From positions 124,001 to 188,000 of the forward strand of contig NZ_CP078077.1 of assembly GCF_023101185.1 (NCBI RefSeq): a DNA stretch of 64,000 nt, read 5' to 3'. Positions 36,465 through 45,508 of this stretch are shown here, in pieces. The DNA is from Microbacterium galbinum. Its GTDB lineage: Bacteria > Actinomycetota > Actinomycetes > Actinomycetales > Microbacteriaceae. Made by a program: the position numbers and the translations under genes. Position 1 is the stretch's first letter. Every line of letters starts with the position of its first letter. Below the pieces are notes generated by a model. That model did no database searches. It was not told where the DNA came from and was given only the letters and a program-made list of their open reading frames with translations.

Positions 36465-36473
36465 TTATCCACA
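36465..36473 (+). promoter_or_regulatory. Perfect DnaA box
   Basis: TTATCCACA, identical to the consensus DnaA box, lies at the 5' end of the tad operon. No companion boxes are seen nearby, so an origin is unlikely. Confidence 0.4.
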
Positions 36474-36691
36474 GCGAAGACGGAACGACCTCGGAACGGC
36501 CCTCGTCCTGCGCTGATGACGTGGCCTCCGACCCCTCGGAGCCCCCGGTGCCCGGATCGCCGCTGGGACAGTCACGCGGCCGTCGATCGGACGGTCGAGT
36601 CACCCGACGGATCGAGCGATCCCCGCCCTCTCCTTGTACCGGATTCTCCCGGGAAAGCGGAGGCCTCCGCTCGGTAGACTGTGAGCACCGC

Positions 36692-36773
36692 GCGGGAGTG
36701 GTGGAATTGGCAGACACGCAGGATTTAGGTTCCTGTGCCCCAGGGCGTGTGGGTTCAAGTCCCACCTTCCGCA
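36692..36773 (+). tRNA. tRNA-Leu (anticodon UAG)
   Basis: An 82-nt gene that folds as a class II tRNA. Acceptor GCGGGAG pairs with CTTCCGC, with discriminator A. The D-arm region is TGGTGGAATTGGCAGACACG. The anticodon stem CAGGA/TCCTG encloses loop TTTAGGT (anticodon TAG). A variable arm TGCCCCAGGGCGT follows, then T-arm GTGGG-TTCAAGT-CCCAC. CCA is not encoded. A DedA gene follows at 67 bases. Confidence 0.95.
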
Positions 36774-36839
36774 CAGGACGAGCGCATTCGCGCGTTCGGC
36801 TGCTCGACCGCCGCACCATCGCACCACGACGGGACACTC

Positions 36840-37613
36840 ATGCATCACGCCGCGCTCATCCCCTGGCTCGACCCGGCCACGATCATCGGCACGGCGGGTC
36901 CGTGGGCTCTCCTCGTGGTGTGCTTCATCGTCTTCGCCGAGACCGGACTGCTGGTCGGCTTCCTGCTCCCGGGTGACACGCTGCTCGTGATCGCCGGTCT
37001 GCTGTCTCACCCGATCGCTGGTTCCGAGCACGGCGTCTTCGGCATCAACGTGTGGTTCGTGGCGCTGTTGATCGGTCTCTCGGCGTTCGTCGGCGGCGAG
37101 GTCGGCTACGTGATCGGCCACAAGGGCGGTCCGGCCGTCTTCGAGCGCAAGGAATCGGGGCTCTTCAGCAAGAAGAACGTCGAGCGCACGAACGCGTTCT
37201 TCGAGCGCTTCGGCGGCATCACCGTGATCCTCGCCCGGTTCGTGCCGATCGTGCGCACGTTCGCCCCGGTCGCCGCGGGCGTCGGACACATGCCGTGGCG
37301 CAAGTACACGCTCTACAACCTCATCGGTGCCATCCTCTGGGGCTTCGGTCTCACGATGTTCGGCTACGCCATCGGGTTCATCCCGCCCGTGGCGGACTTC
37401 GTCGAGAGCTACATCGACCTGATCCTGCTCGCCGCCGTCGGCGGCACTGCCCTGGTCACGCTGTGGCACTACCTCCGCGAGCGCTACAAGGCCAAGAAGG
37501 AAGCCGAGGCCGGACACGACGTCGTCACCGACGCGGCCGAGGCAGAGGCCCTCACGCTCGATCCCGAGGTCTTCGACCGCGCGCCCGACCTGGACGGCGA
37601 CGGCAAGCACTGA
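36840..37613 (+). CDS. DedA family membrane protein
   Basis: A 257-aa integral membrane protein of the DedA/SNARE-associated family, linked to lipid flipping and membrane homeostasis. Motifs: FAETGLLVGFLLPGDTLL (near 33), GGEVGYVIGHKGG, and the signature FERFGGITVILARFVPIVRTFAPVAAGVG near 130-155, including the essential arginines. The cytoplasmic tail is acidic and ends DLDGDGKH. No clear ribosome binding site at the ATG. Confidence 0.9.
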   Translation: MHHAALIPWLDPATIIGTAGPWALLVVCFIVFAETGLLVGFLLPGDTLLVIAGLLSHPIAGSEHGVFGINVWFVALLIGLSAFVGGEVGYVIGHKGGPAVFERKESGLFSKKNVERTNAFFERFGGITVILARFVPIVRTFAPVAAGVGHMPWRKYTLYNLIGAILWGFGLTMFGYAIGFIPPVADFVESYIDLILLAAVGGTALVTLWHYLRERYKAKKEAEAGHDVVTDAAEAEALTLDPEVFDRAPDLDGDGKH

Positions 37614-37617
37614 CGAC

Positions 37618-37650
37618 GCGGGCTGAAGGCGGGCGCGGGTGTCAGCCCGC
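37618..37650 (+). terminator. Intrinsic terminator after the DedA gene, overlapping the Ku stop
   Basis: Stem GCGGGCTGA (37618-37626) with TCAGCCCGC (37642-37650), followed by TTTCCTCTTC. The right arm contains the complement of the ku stop codon, so the convergent genes share the structure. Confidence 0.7.
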
Positions 37651-38547
37651 TTTCCTCTTCGCCGGCGCCTTCTTCGCGGCCGACTTCTTCGCGGCCGACT
37701 TCTCGGCGTCGGCATCCTTCCCGTTGCCACCGGACTTCTCCGCGGAGCCCTTCGCCCGCTGTTCCTTCGACTTCGCGACGCTGGCGCGCAGGGCCTCCAT
37801 GAGGTCGATGACCTCGCCGCCCTTCTCCGCTCCCTCCGTCTCGCCGAAGGTGTCGGCGACGTCGAAGCCCTCGCCCGCGTCGATCTTGGCGTCGATGAGC
37901 GTGCGCAGCTCCTTCTGGTACTCGTCGACGAACTCCTCGGGGTCGAAGTCGCTCGAGTAACTCTCGACCAGCGATGCCGACAGTTCGAGTTCCTTCTTCG
38001 AGATCGACACGTCCTCGTGCAGCGAAGGGAAGTCGACCTCGCGCACCTCGTCGGCCCAGAGCAGCGTCTGCAGCACGAGCACGTCCCCGCGAACCCGCAG
38101 CGCGGCGAGACGGGTCTTCTGCCGGAGCGTGAAGCGCACGATCGCGGTGCGCTCGCTCTGCTCGAGCGTCTTGCGCAGCAGCACGTAAGCCTTGGGGGAT
38201 TTCGAATCCGGCTCGAGGTAGTACGGCTTGTCGAGGGTGAGCAGATCGACCTGGTCGCTGGGCACGAACTCCACGACATCGATCTCGCGGCTCTTCTCGG
38301 ACGGGAGAGCGGCGAGATCGTCCTTGGTGAGCACGACGGTGTGCCCCTCGTCGACGTAGGCACGATCGATGTCGGAGTAGGCCACGGTCTCGCCGCAGAC
38401 CTCGCACGTGCGCTGGTAGCGGATGCGTCCCCCGTCCTTGTCGTGCACCTGGTGCAGCGGAACGTCGTGGTCCTCGGTGGCGGAGTAGACCTTCACCGGC
38501 ACGTTGACGAGCCCGAACGTGACCGCGCCCTTCCAGATCGTTCTCAT
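37642..38547 (-). CDS. ku: Non-homologous end joining protein Ku
   Basis: A DNA-end binding homodimer that recruits LigD, 301 aa. It begins MRTIWKGAVTFGLVNVPVKVYSATE, with a zinc-like RTCEVCGETVAYSDI segment, and the core Ku beta-barrel ends near LSASLVESYSSDFDPEEF. The C-terminal ~40 residues are Lys/Ala-rich (KSAAKKSAAKKAPAKRKAG), a basic tail known in mycobacterial Ku to help DNA binding. Divergent from ligD by about 57 bp. Confidence 0.95.
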   Translation of the reverse strand: MRTIWKGAVTFGLVNVPVKVYSATEDHDVPLHQVHDKDGGRIRYQRTCEVCGETVAYSDIDRAYVDEGHTVVLTKDDLAALPSEKSREIDVVEFVPSDQVDLLTLDKPYYLEPDSKSPKAYVLLRKTLEQSERTAIVRFTLRQKTRLAALRVRGDVLVLQTLLWADEVREVDFPSLHEDVSISKKELELSASLVESYSSDFDPEEFVDEYQKELRTLIDAKIDAGEGFDVADTFGETEGAEKGGEVIDLMEALRASVAKSKEQRAKGSAEKSGGNGKDADAEKSAAKKSAAKKAPAKRKAG

Positions 38548-38592
38548 GACCCCAGTGAACACCAGCGGCACCGGCCGAGACCAGCCCTTGAC

Positions 38593-38598
38593 TACGCT
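38593..38598 (+). promoter_or_regulatory. -10 element TACGCT, leaderless start of ligD
   Basis: TACGCT, GGCTCC, then the ATG at 38605. Confidence 0.5.
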
Positions 38599-38604
38599 GG
38601 CTCC

Positions 38605-40569
38605 ATGGTCGTCGACGGTCGGATCGTGCAGGTCGAAGGACGCCGCCTGCGCGTGACCAACCTCGACAAGGTCGTCTATCCCGAAACCGGTACGACGAAG
38701 GGCGAGATCTTCGCCTATTACTCGACCATCGCGCCGCAGCTGCTGCCCCTGCTCGCCGGTCGCCCCGTGACCCGCAAGCGCTGGGTCGAGGGTGTGGGGA
38801 CGGCGGATGCCCCGGCCGATGCCTTCTTCACGAAGCAGCTCGAACGCGGGGCACCCGAGTGGATTCCCCGCCAGGCGATCGTGCACTCCGACGGTCCGAA
38901 GGACTATCCGCTGGTCGACGAGGTGCCGACCCTGGTGTGGCTGGCTCAGGTCGCGGCGATCGAGCTGCACGTACCGCAGTGGCGGTTCGGATCCGACGGA
39001 CTGCCCGGGCGACCCGACCGCCTGGTGCTCGACCTCGACCCGGGCCCCGGCGTGGGACTCGCGCAGTGCGCGGCCGTCGCCCGTCTCGCCCGCGGCATCC
39101 TGACCGGGATGGGGCTCGATCCGGTGCCGGTGACCAGCGGCAGCAAGGGCATCCACCTGTACGCGTCGCTCCCCGGCGAGCAGACGAGCGCCGAGATCTC
39201 GATGGTCGTGAAGGAACTCGCCCGCGTCATCGAGAACGAGCACCCCGACCTCGCGACCGCCACCATGTCGAAGGCCGTGCGGGGCGGCCGAGTGTTCCTC
39301 GACTGGAGTCAGAACAACGGCAAGAAGACGACGATCTCGCCGTACTCGCTGCGCGGCCGCGCCCGGCCATGGGTGGCGGCTCCCCGCACCTGGGACGAGC
39401 TCGACGACCCCGATCTCGCACAGCTCGACCTCGACGAGGTGCTGGAGCGCGCGGCCGCCGGCATCGACCCGATGGCGGCGCTGCATCCATCGGATGCCCC
39501 GGCCCCGAGTTCCCCGCCAGCCGCCCAGTCGAAGGCGGAGCGACACCGGCCGAGCAGCCGCGGCGCCTCGCCCGTTGCGCTCGATCCGGAGGCGACGCTC
39601 CCGACTTTCGAGCCGATGCTCGCCGAGCACGGCACCCCCGCACTCGCGCGCCGCCTGAGCGATCCCGCCTGGGCCGAAGTGAAATGGGATGGCATCCGCG
39701 CGATGGGCACCTGGTCGAACGGACGGATGCGTCTGCACGCCCGCCGAGGCACCGACATCACGGCGCGCTACCCGGAGCTCACGAGCGACGGCGCCCCGTT
39801 CCTGCCGGCGGCGGACGCGGTCGTCGACGGAGAGATCGTCGCCTTCCACCATGACGGCCGCCCGAGCTTCTCGCGGCTGCAGAACCGCATGCACCTCACC
39901 CGCGCGCGCGAGATCGAACGGGAGGTCGTGCGCACGCCCATCGTGTACATGCTCTTCGACCTGCTGCGCCTCGACGGCCACGATCTCACCGACCTCCCCC
40001 TGCACCAGCGGCGCACACTGCTCGATGACCTGATCGCCGACCTCGACGCGCCGGTGCAGGTGCCGCCCGTGTTCGACGACGTCGATGACGCTCTCGCCGC
40101 GAGCGACGACTTCGGTCTCGAAGGCGTCGTCGTCAAGGACCGCGACTCGCGTTACCGCCCCGGCACGCGCTCGCCCTCCTGGCTCAAGCTCAAGCACACC
40201 CGCATGCAGGAGACGGTCATCGTCGGCATCCGTCCGGGCAAGGGCGATCGCGAGCGCACGCTCGGTTCCCTCCTGCTCGCGGTGCACGACTCCCCCGGCT
40301 CGCCCCTGCGCTACGTCGGCCGGGTCGGAACCGGGTTCACCGAGCGCATCCTGCGCGATCTGCTCGACCTGCTCGAGCCGCTGCGCACGAAGACCGCACC
40401 CCTCGACGGGGTTCCCGCGCCCGACGCGTCCGACGCGCTCTGGGTGCGCCCGGAAGTGGTCGGCGAGGTGGAGTTCGCGAACTGGACGCCGGACGGGGTG
40501 CTGCGGCACGCGCGCTGGCGCGGACTGCGCCCCGACAAATCGCCCGATGAGGTCGTACGCGAGAGCTGA
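38605..40569 (+). CDS. ligD: DNA repair polymerase-ligase LigD (polymerase + ligase, no phosphoesterase)
   Basis: A bifunctional NHEJ enzyme of 654 aa. The N-terminal primase-like polymerase (about 1-285) has the catalytic RLVLDLDPGPG (Asp pair near 148), SGSKGIHLYA and VFLDWSQNNGKKTT. A Pro/Ser linker (about 300-330) follows. The ATP-dependent ligase has the adenylated Lys in EVKWDGIRA (near 357), VVDGEIVAF, LEGVVVKD and WLKLKHT. There is no phosphoesterase domain (absent motif HxxxH...), unlike the Mycobacterium Pol-PE-Lig form. Divergent from ku. Confidence 0.95.
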   Translation: MVVDGRIVQVEGRRLRVTNLDKVVYPETGTTKGEIFAYYSTIAPQLLPLLAGRPVTRKRWVEGVGTADAPADAFFTKQLERGAPEWIPRQAIVHSDGPKDYPLVDEVPTLVWLAQVAAIELHVPQWRFGSDGLPGRPDRLVLDLDPGPGVGLAQCAAVARLARGILTGMGLDPVPVTSGSKGIHLYASLPGEQTSAEISMVVKELARVIENEHPDLATATMSKAVRGGRVFLDWSQNNGKKTTISPYSLRGRARPWVAAPRTWDELDDPDLAQLDLDEVLERAAAGIDPMAALHPSDAPAPSSPPAAQSKAERHRPSSRGASPVALDPEATLPTFEPMLAEHGTPALARRLSDPAWAEVKWDGIRAMGTWSNGRMRLHARRGTDITARYPELTSDGAPFLPAADAVVDGEIVAFHHDGRPSFSRLQNRMHLTRAREIEREVVRTPIVYMLFDLLRLDGHDLTDLPLHQRRTLLDDLIADLDAPVQVPPVFDDVDDALAASDDFGLEGVVVKDRDSRYRPGTRSPSWLKLKHTRMQETVIVGIRPGKGDRERTLGSLLLAVHDSPGSPLRYVGRVGTGFTERILRDLLDLLEPLRTKTAPLDGVPAPDASDALWVRPEVVGEVEFANWTPDGVLRHARWRGLRPDKSPDEVVRES

Positions 40570-40572
40570 CCC

Positions 40573-41493
40573 TCAGGCGTGGTGCGGCTCGCAGTCCGAC
40601 TGCTCCGCCGGTTCGATCTGGAACGTCGAGTGCTCGACGTCGAAGTGCTCGGCGAGGCATCCCTGCATCTCCGAGAGGAGCCTGGTCGATCGTCCGTCGG
40701 CGAGGATCGCCGGGTCGACGAGCACGTGCGCGCTGAACACCGGCGCGCCACGGGTCAGTTGCCAGACGTGCACGTCGTGCACCCCGACCACACCGTCGTA
40801 GCCGAGCAGGTGCGAGCGGATGTCGGCCACCGCCATCCCTTTCGGTGCCGACTCGGAGAGCACCGAGAAGACCTCCCGCAGCAGAGAGATCGCCCGCGGG
40901 ATGATGAGGATCGCGATGAACATCGAGGCGATGGCATCCGCGGGCATCCAGCCCGTCGCCACGATCACGATCGCCGCGACGATCACGGCCGCCGAGCCAA
41001 TCAGGTCTCCCATCACCTCGAGGTACGCCCCGCGCACGTTGATGCTGGTGCGCTGCGCGCGGCTGAGCAACCACATCGAGATCGCGTTCGCCAGCAGACC
41101 GACCACCGCGACGGCGAGCATCAGCGGACCCGCCACCTCGACCTCGCCCGGGTCGATCAGGCGGCCGATGGCCTCGAACCCCACCCACCCCGCGAGCAGA
41201 ATCAGGATGATCGCGTTGATCAGCGCACCGAAGACCTCGGCCCGCTGATATCCGAACGTGCGACGGTCGTCAGCGGGGCGCGCGGCCACCGCCGCGGCGA
41301 TGAGCGCGATCACGAGTGCCGAGGCGTCCGTGAACATGTGCGCGGCATCGGCCAGGAGTGCCAACGAACCGGTCAGCAGAGCGCCGACCACCTGCACCAC
41401 CATGATCGTCGCGGTGAGGCACAGCGAGATCGTCAGAAGACGCCGGTGACCGGCCGAGCGGATGCCGCCGGCAGCGGGAGCGTGATCGTGCAT
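40573..41493 (-). CDS. Cation diffusion facilitator (Zn/Cd-type exporter)
   Basis: A six-helix CDF protein of 306 aa that exports divalent metal in exchange for protons. TM2 motif LLADAAHMFTDASALVIAL (His/Asp site) and TM5 YLEVMGDLIGSAAV are visible. The latter has Glu/Met where ZitB/CzcD proteins often have His. The cytoplasmic C-terminal domain (about 210-300) contains VGVHDVHVWQLTRG and several His residues. The His-rich start MHDHAPA is short. Leaderless-type start. A Zur-like inverted repeat lies 62 bp upstream. Confidence 0.88.
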   Translation of the reverse strand: MHDHAPAAGGIRSAGHRRLLTISLCLTATIMVVQVVGALLTGSLALLADAAHMFTDASALVIALIAAAVAARPADDRRTFGYQRAEVFGALINAIILILLAGWVGFEAIGRLIDPGEVEVAGPLMLAVAVVGLLANAISMWLLSRAQRTSINVRGAYLEVMGDLIGSAAVIVAAIVIVATGWMPADAIASMFIAILIIPRAISLLREVFSVLSESAPKGMAVADIRSHLLGYDGVVGVHDVHVWQLTRGAPVFSAHVLVDPAILADGRSTRLLSEMQGCLAEHFDVEHSTFQIEPAEQSDCEPHHA

Positions 41494-41499
41494 GCCTCC

Positions 41500-41505
41500 A
41501 GGCTA
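41500..41505 (-). promoter_or_regulatory. -10 element TAGCCT, leaderless start of the CDF gene
   Basis: TAGCCT, GGAGGC, then the ATG at 41493. GGAGG also lies directly before the ATG but is too close to act as a normal ribosome binding site. Confidence 0.5.
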
Positions 41506-41554
41506 AGCGCGGAATCAGCCGTTCAGCCGCGATTTCGCTAGTCGGGAAGGGTAA

Positions 41555-41569
41555 CGAGAACCAGTCTCA
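41555..41569 (-). promoter_or_regulatory. Zur-like inverted repeat upstream of the CDF gene
   Basis: On the minus strand TGAGACTGGTTCTCG, with GAGA and TCTC arms around a five-base centre. It resembles a GC-rich form of the Zur box TGAAAATGATTTTCA. It lies at about -55 to the predicted transcription start, a position that fits activation better than repression. Confidence 0.35.
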
Positions 41570-41593
41570 TCACGCGCTGCACCGGACGGTGGC

Positions 41594-42193
41594 TCAGAGG
41601 TCGGCGAGCAGCGGCGCCAACTCCTCGAACGCGCGGGCGCGATGGGACTGCGCCTGCTTCTCCTCGTCGGTGAAGTCCCCGACCGAGCGCTCCTCCCCCG
41701 CCGGCTGACCGTCGGGGATGAAGATGGGGTCGTACCCGAACCCGCCCCCGCCGGAGGCGGCGTGCGCAAGCCGCCCGGGCCAGATACCGGTGACGACCTT
41801 CTCGGCACCGTCGGGTGAGACGAGCGCGATCGTCGAGGTGAAGTGCGCGGCGCGATGCGGGTCGGCGATGTCGCGCAGCTGATCGAGCAGCAGCTCGAGG
41901 TTGGCGACGGCATCCTTCTTCTGTCCCGCCCAGTAGGCGGAGAACACGCCCGGCGAGCCGCCGAGCACGTCGACGCAGATTCCCGAATCGTCGGCGAGCG
42001 CCGGAAGTCCGGTGTGCGCAGCCGCGGCTCGAGCCTTGATCAGCGCGTTGTCGGCGAAGGTCACTCCGTCCTCGACCGGTTCGGGTCCGTCGTAGCCGAC
42101 GACCTCGAGGTCGGGGCGCACCCGGGCGACGATCTGCTGGAACTCGGCGACCTTGTGCGGATTGTGCGTGGCCAGGACGACCTTCATCGTCAC
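41594..42193 (-). CDS. rdgB: Non-canonical purine NTP pyrophosphatase (RdgB/HAM1)
   Basis: Removes ITP, dITP and XTP from the nucleotide pool; 199 aa. Motifs are [12 protein letters not shown] at the start, [40 protein letters not shown] and [15 protein letters not shown]. The GTG at 42193 overlaps the rph stop; the ATG at 42187 (MKVVLATHN) is an equally good start. Coupled to rph as in many actinobacteria. Confidence 0.95.
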   Translation of the reverse strand: MTMKVVLATHNPHKVAEFQQIVARVRPDLEVVGYDGPEPVEDGVTFADNALIKARAAAAHTGLPALADDSGICVDVLGGSPGVFSAYWAGQKKDAVANLELLLDQLRDIADPHRAAHFTSTIALVSPDGAEKVVTGIWPGRLAHAASGGGGFGYDPIFIPDGQPAGEERSVGDFTDEEKQAQSHRARAFEELAPLLADL

Positions 42194-42927
42194 TCGGCCG
42201 CCAACGCGGCGATCTGCCGCTCGGTGAGGGTCGCGCAGCCGTCGACGCCGAGCTGCAGCAGCGCGTCGAGTTCGCGCTTGTCGAAGGGCGCACCCTCGGC
42301 GGTGCCCTGCACCTCGACGAACAGTCCGCGGCCGGTGACGACGACGTTCATGTCGGTCTCCGCGCGCACGTCCTCGACGTATGCCAGATCGAGCATGGGC
42401 TCTCCATCGATGATCCCGACCGACACCGCGGCGACCGAGTCGAGCAGCGGGGTGGAATTGCGACCGATGAACTTCTTCTCACGGCCCCACTCGATCGCGT
42501 CGGCGAGGGCGACGTACGCCCCCGTGATCGCCGCGGTGCGCGTTCCACCGTCGGCCTGCAGCACGTCGCAGTCGATCACGATCGTGTTCTCGCCGAGCGC
42601 CTTGGTGTCGACGACCGCACGCAGCGCGCGCCCGATCAGGCGGGAGATCTCGTGGGTGCGCCCGCCGATGCGGCCCTTCACGCTCTCGCGGTCGTTGCGG
42701 CTGTTCGTGGCGCGAGGGAGCATGGCGTACTCGGCGGTGACCCACCCCTTGCCCTTGCCGGTGAGCCAGCGCGGAACGCCGTTCGTGAAGGATGCCGTGC
42801 ACAGCACCTTCGTCCCGCCGAAACTGATCAGCGCGGAGCCCTCGGCCTGAGAGCTCCATCCGCGCTCGATCGTGACCTCGCGGAGCTGGTCGGTGGAGCG
42901 GCCGTCGGCACGCACGATGTCAGACAT
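42190..42927 (-). CDS. rph: Ribonuclease PH
   Basis: A phosphate-dependent 3' exoribonuclease that trims tRNA precursors, 245 aa. It opens with [44 protein letters not shown] (phosphate site, Arg) and the catalytic Asp region [23 protein letters not shown] are present. GAAGGAAG precedes the ATG. Downstream of murI. Confidence 0.96.
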   Translation of the reverse strand: MSDIVRADGRSTDQLREVTIERGWSSQAEGSALISFGGTKVLCTASFTNGVPRWLTGKGKGWVTAEYAMLPRATNSRNDRESVKGRIGGRTHEISRLIGRALRAVVDTKALGENTIVIDCDVLQADGGTRTAAITGAYVALADAIEWGREKKFIGRNSTPLLDSVAAVSVGIIDGEPMLDLAYVEDVRAETDMNVVVTGRGLFVEVQGTAEGAPFDKRELDALLQLGVDGCATLTERQIAALAAE

Positions 42928-42960
42928 GGGCTTCCTTCGTTTCGGGGAGAGGTGTACCGC

Positions 42961-43797
42961 TCAGCGCGGCTCGGAGAGGGAGTCGGGAAGGGGGATGACG
43001 CCGGTCTGGACGAGCTGCACGTCGCGCACCTCGCGACCCATCAGGCGGTTCGCGAGCGCGGTGAAGTCCGAGGCGGAGTCGCCCGTGGCCTCGTACACGT
43101 ACCGCGCGGTCGCGTCGGGCGGGGCGAGCAGATCGCCGCGGACGAGCTGACGGTAGACGTCGCCGGCCGTCTCGTCATCGCTCGACACGAGCGTGACGCC
43201 CTCGCCCATCACGTAGCTGATGGCGCCGCGCAGGAAGGGGTAGTGGGTGCAGCCGAGCACGAGCGTGTCGACCTCTGCTTCGCGCAGCGGCGCGAGGTAC
43301 TCCTCGGCGACGGCGAGCACCTCCGGGGTACCGGTGATGCCCGCCTCGACGAACTCGACGAAGCGCGGGCAGGCCGCGGTGAACACCTGCAGCCGCTCGT
43401 TGACCTCGAGCATGTCCTGATAAGCGCGCGAACCGATCGTGCCGACCGTACCGATCACGCCGATGCGTCCGTTGCGCGTCGTCGAGACGGCCCGCCGAAC
43501 GGCGGGTCCGATGACCTCGACCACCGGCACGTCGTAGCGCTCGCGCGCATCGCGGAGCATGGCCGAGGATGCCGTGTTGCAGGCGATCACAAGCATCTTC
43601 ACGCCCTGGTCGACGAGCGTGTCGAGCACCTCGAGCGAGTAGCGGCGCACGTCGGCGATGGGCTTCGGCCCGTAGGGCGAGTGGGCGGTGTCGCCGATGT
43701 AGACGAACGACTCGCGGGGCAGCTGGGCGCGGATGGCCCGCGCCACCGTGAGCCCGCCGACACCGGAGTCGAAGATACCGATCGGCGCGTCGTTCAT
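42961..43797 (-). CDS. murI: Glutamate racemase
   Basis: Makes D-glutamate for peptidoglycan, 278 aa. Motifs: [17 protein letters not shown] (Asp/Ser, residues 5-21), first catalytic Cys in [12 protein letters not shown] (near 76) and second in [12 protein letters not shown] (near 188). Start at MNDAPIG, 43797. Divergent from pncB. Confidence 0.95.
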   Translation of the reverse strand: MNDAPIGIFDSGVGGLTVARAIRAQLPRESFVYIGDTAHSPYGPKPIADVRRYSLEVLDTLVDQGVKMLVIACNTASSAMLRDARERYDVPVVEVIGPAVRRAVSTTRNGRIGVIGTVGTIGSRAYQDMLEVNERLQVFTAACPRFVEFVEAGITGTPEVLAVAEEYLAPLREAEVDTLVLGCTHYPFLRGAISYVMGEGVTLVSSDDETAGDVYRQLVRGDLLAPPDATARYVYEATGDSASDFTALANRLMGREVRDVQLVQTGVIPLPDSLSEPR

Positions 43798-43847
43798 GAC
43801 TCCCCAGCCTAGTCGCGACGACACGGCCGCAGGTGAGCCGCGCTCAC

Positions 43848-43853
43848 TAAACT
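43848..43853 (+). promoter_or_regulatory. -10 element TAAACT, leaderless start of pncB
   Basis: TAAACT, GAGCGC, then the ATG at 43860. Confidence 0.55.
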
Positions 43854-43859
43854 GAGCGC

Positions 43860-45185
43860 ATGACCTCGTCGACGGCGCTGCTCACCGACCGCTACGAACT
43901 CACGATGCTCGCTGCATCGCTGCGCGACGGGACCGCATCGCGCCCGAGCGTGTTCGAGCTCTTCTCGCGCCGCCTCTCGGGCGGACGCCGGTTCGGGGTC
44001 GTCGCCGGCACCGGGCGCCTGCTCAGCCTGGTGCGCGACTTCCGCTTCGGTGACGACGAGCTTCGTTTCCTCCGCGACAACGACGTGGTCGATGCGGCAT
44101 CCCTGCGCTACCTCGAGGACTACCGGTTCACCGGATCCATTCGCGGATACCGCGAGGGCGAGCTGTACTTTCCCGGCTCCCCCATCCTCACCGTCGAGGG
44201 CAGCTTCGCCGACGCGGTCGTCCTCGAGACGCTGGCGCTGAGTGTGCTCAACCACGACTCGGCCGTCGCCACGGCCGCCTCGCGCATGAGCATCGCGGCG
44301 GGCGAGCGCCCCCTCGCGGAGATGGGATCGCGACGCGCCGCCGAGCGGTCGGCCGTCGCGGCCGCCCGCGCCGCCTACATCGCCGGGTTCCGATCGACGA
44401 GCAATCTCGAGGCCGGCCGCACGTGGGGCATCCCGACGATGGGCACCGCCGCGCACTCCTGGACCCTGCTCCACGACAGCGAGGAAGAGGCCTTCCGGTC
44501 GCAGATCGAGAGCCTCGGAACCGACACCACGCTGCTCGTCGATACCTACGACATCTCGACGGGCGTGGAGACGGCGATCCGCGTCGCCGGCACGGGCCTC
44601 GGCGGGGTGCGCATCGACTCCGGCGACCTGCCCACCGTGGCGGCCGCCGTGCGCGAGCAGCTCGACGCCCTCGGGGCGACCGAGACCCGCATCACGGTCA
44701 CGAGCGACCTCGACGAGTACGCCATCGCGGCCCTCGCCGCGTCGCCCGTCGACGCCTACGGCGTCGGTACGTCGGTGGTCACGGGATCGGGATATCCGAC
44801 GGCCAGCATGGTCTACAAGCTCGTCGCCCGACAGGATGCCACGGGTTCGTGGATCGGCGTCGCCAAGGCTTCCGCGGACAAGGCGTCGCACGGCGGCCGC
44901 AAGGCCGCGTTCCGTCGGCTCGAGGACGGCGTCGCCACCGCGGAGGAGGTTCTCGTCGCCGACGGCTTCGAGAAGCTGGACGGGCCGGCATCCTCCGTCG
45001 GCGGGCGCCCGCTCCAGGTGACGTTCATCGACAACGGCGAGATCGACTCCGTGCACGAGGGCGCCGCGGGAACGGCATCCGCCCGCGAACATCACCTCCG
45101 CGTCCGCGAGGAACTGCCGGTGCGCGCGCTCGCGCTGAGCAAGTCCGACCCGGCCATCCCCACCGTCTACATCGACGTGGAGTGA
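43860..45185 (+). CDS. pncB: Nicotinate phosphoribosyltransferase
   Basis: The first enzyme of NAD salvage from nicotinic acid (Preiss-Handler route), 441 aa. It opens [43 protein letters not shown] and [18 protein letters not shown] (phospho-His) are present, then [18 protein letters not shown] and VRIDSGDL (PRPP/phosphate site). C-terminal residues match the long actinobacterial form. Convergent with the DUF3039 gene. Confidence 0.94.
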   Translation: MTSSTALLTDRYELTMLAASLRDGTASRPSVFELFSRRLSGGRRFGVVAGTGRLLSLVRDFRFGDDELRFLRDNDVVDAASLRYLEDYRFTGSIRGYREGELYFPGSPILTVEGSFADAVVLETLALSVLNHDSAVATAASRMSIAAGERPLAEMGSRRAAERSAVAAARAAYIAGFRSTSNLEAGRTWGIPTMGTAAHSWTLLHDSEEEAFRSQIESLGTDTTLLVDTYDISTGVETAIRVAGTGLGGVRIDSGDLPTVAAAVREQLDALGATETRITVTSDLDEYAIAALAASPVDAYGVGTSVVTGSGYPTASMVYKLVARQDATGSWIGVAKASADKASHGGRKAAFRRLEDGVATAEEVLVADGFEKLDGPASSVGGRPLQVTFIDNGEIDSVHEGAAGTASAREHHLRVREELPVRALALSKSDPAIPTVYIDVE

Positions 45186-45201
45186 GATCGCGCCCGCGCG
45201 G

Positions 45202-45468
45202 TCAGCGCGTCATCGACTCGTAGATCTCCTTGCACGTCGGGCAGATCGGGAACTTCTCGGGGTCGCGCCCCGGCGTCCACTTCTTGCCGCAGAGTGCGCG
45301 GACCGGCTTGCCGGTGATCGCCGACTCGAGGATCTTGTCCTTCTTCACGTAATGCGAGAAACGCTCGTGGTCACCCGGCTCGAGATTCTCCTCTCGGAGG
45401 AGCTCTTCCAGTTCGCGATCAAGCGTTGCCACGCCGCCCTGATCGGGGCTGTCCAGCGGAGTACTCAT
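45202..45468 (-). CDS. DUF3039 family small protein
   Basis: An 88-aa cytoplasmic protein conserved in actinobacteria. The core RFSHYVKKDKILESAITGKPVRALCGKKW is followed by RDPEKFPICPTCKEIYE. Its cysteines (ALCGKKW, CPTC) look like a zinc-binding knuckle. Function unknown. TAGACT is six bases upstream of its ATG. Confidence 0.9.
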   Translation of the reverse strand: MSTPLDSPDQGGVATLDRELEELLREENLEPGDHERFSHYVKKDKILESAITGKPVRALCGKKWTPGRDPEKFPICPTCKEIYESMTR

Positions 45469-45474
45469 CCCGTG

Positions 45475-45480
45475 AGTCTA
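45475..45480 (-). promoter_or_regulatory. -10 element TAGACT, leaderless start of the DUF3039 gene
   Basis: TAGACT, CACGGG, then the ATG at 45468. Confidence 0.5.
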
Positions 45481-45508
45481 GCCGCGTCCACGCGTGCGCG
45501 GGGCGGCG

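Noticed and set aside
36465..36473. Replication origin
   Set aside because: A single DnaA box with no AT-rich unwinding region, dnaA or dnaN nearby.
38548..40509. A long open frame on the minus strand across ligD, continuous upstream with ku
   Set aside because: Only the part from 38547 down is Ku, with its own ATG. The upstream stretch is the shadow of ligD.
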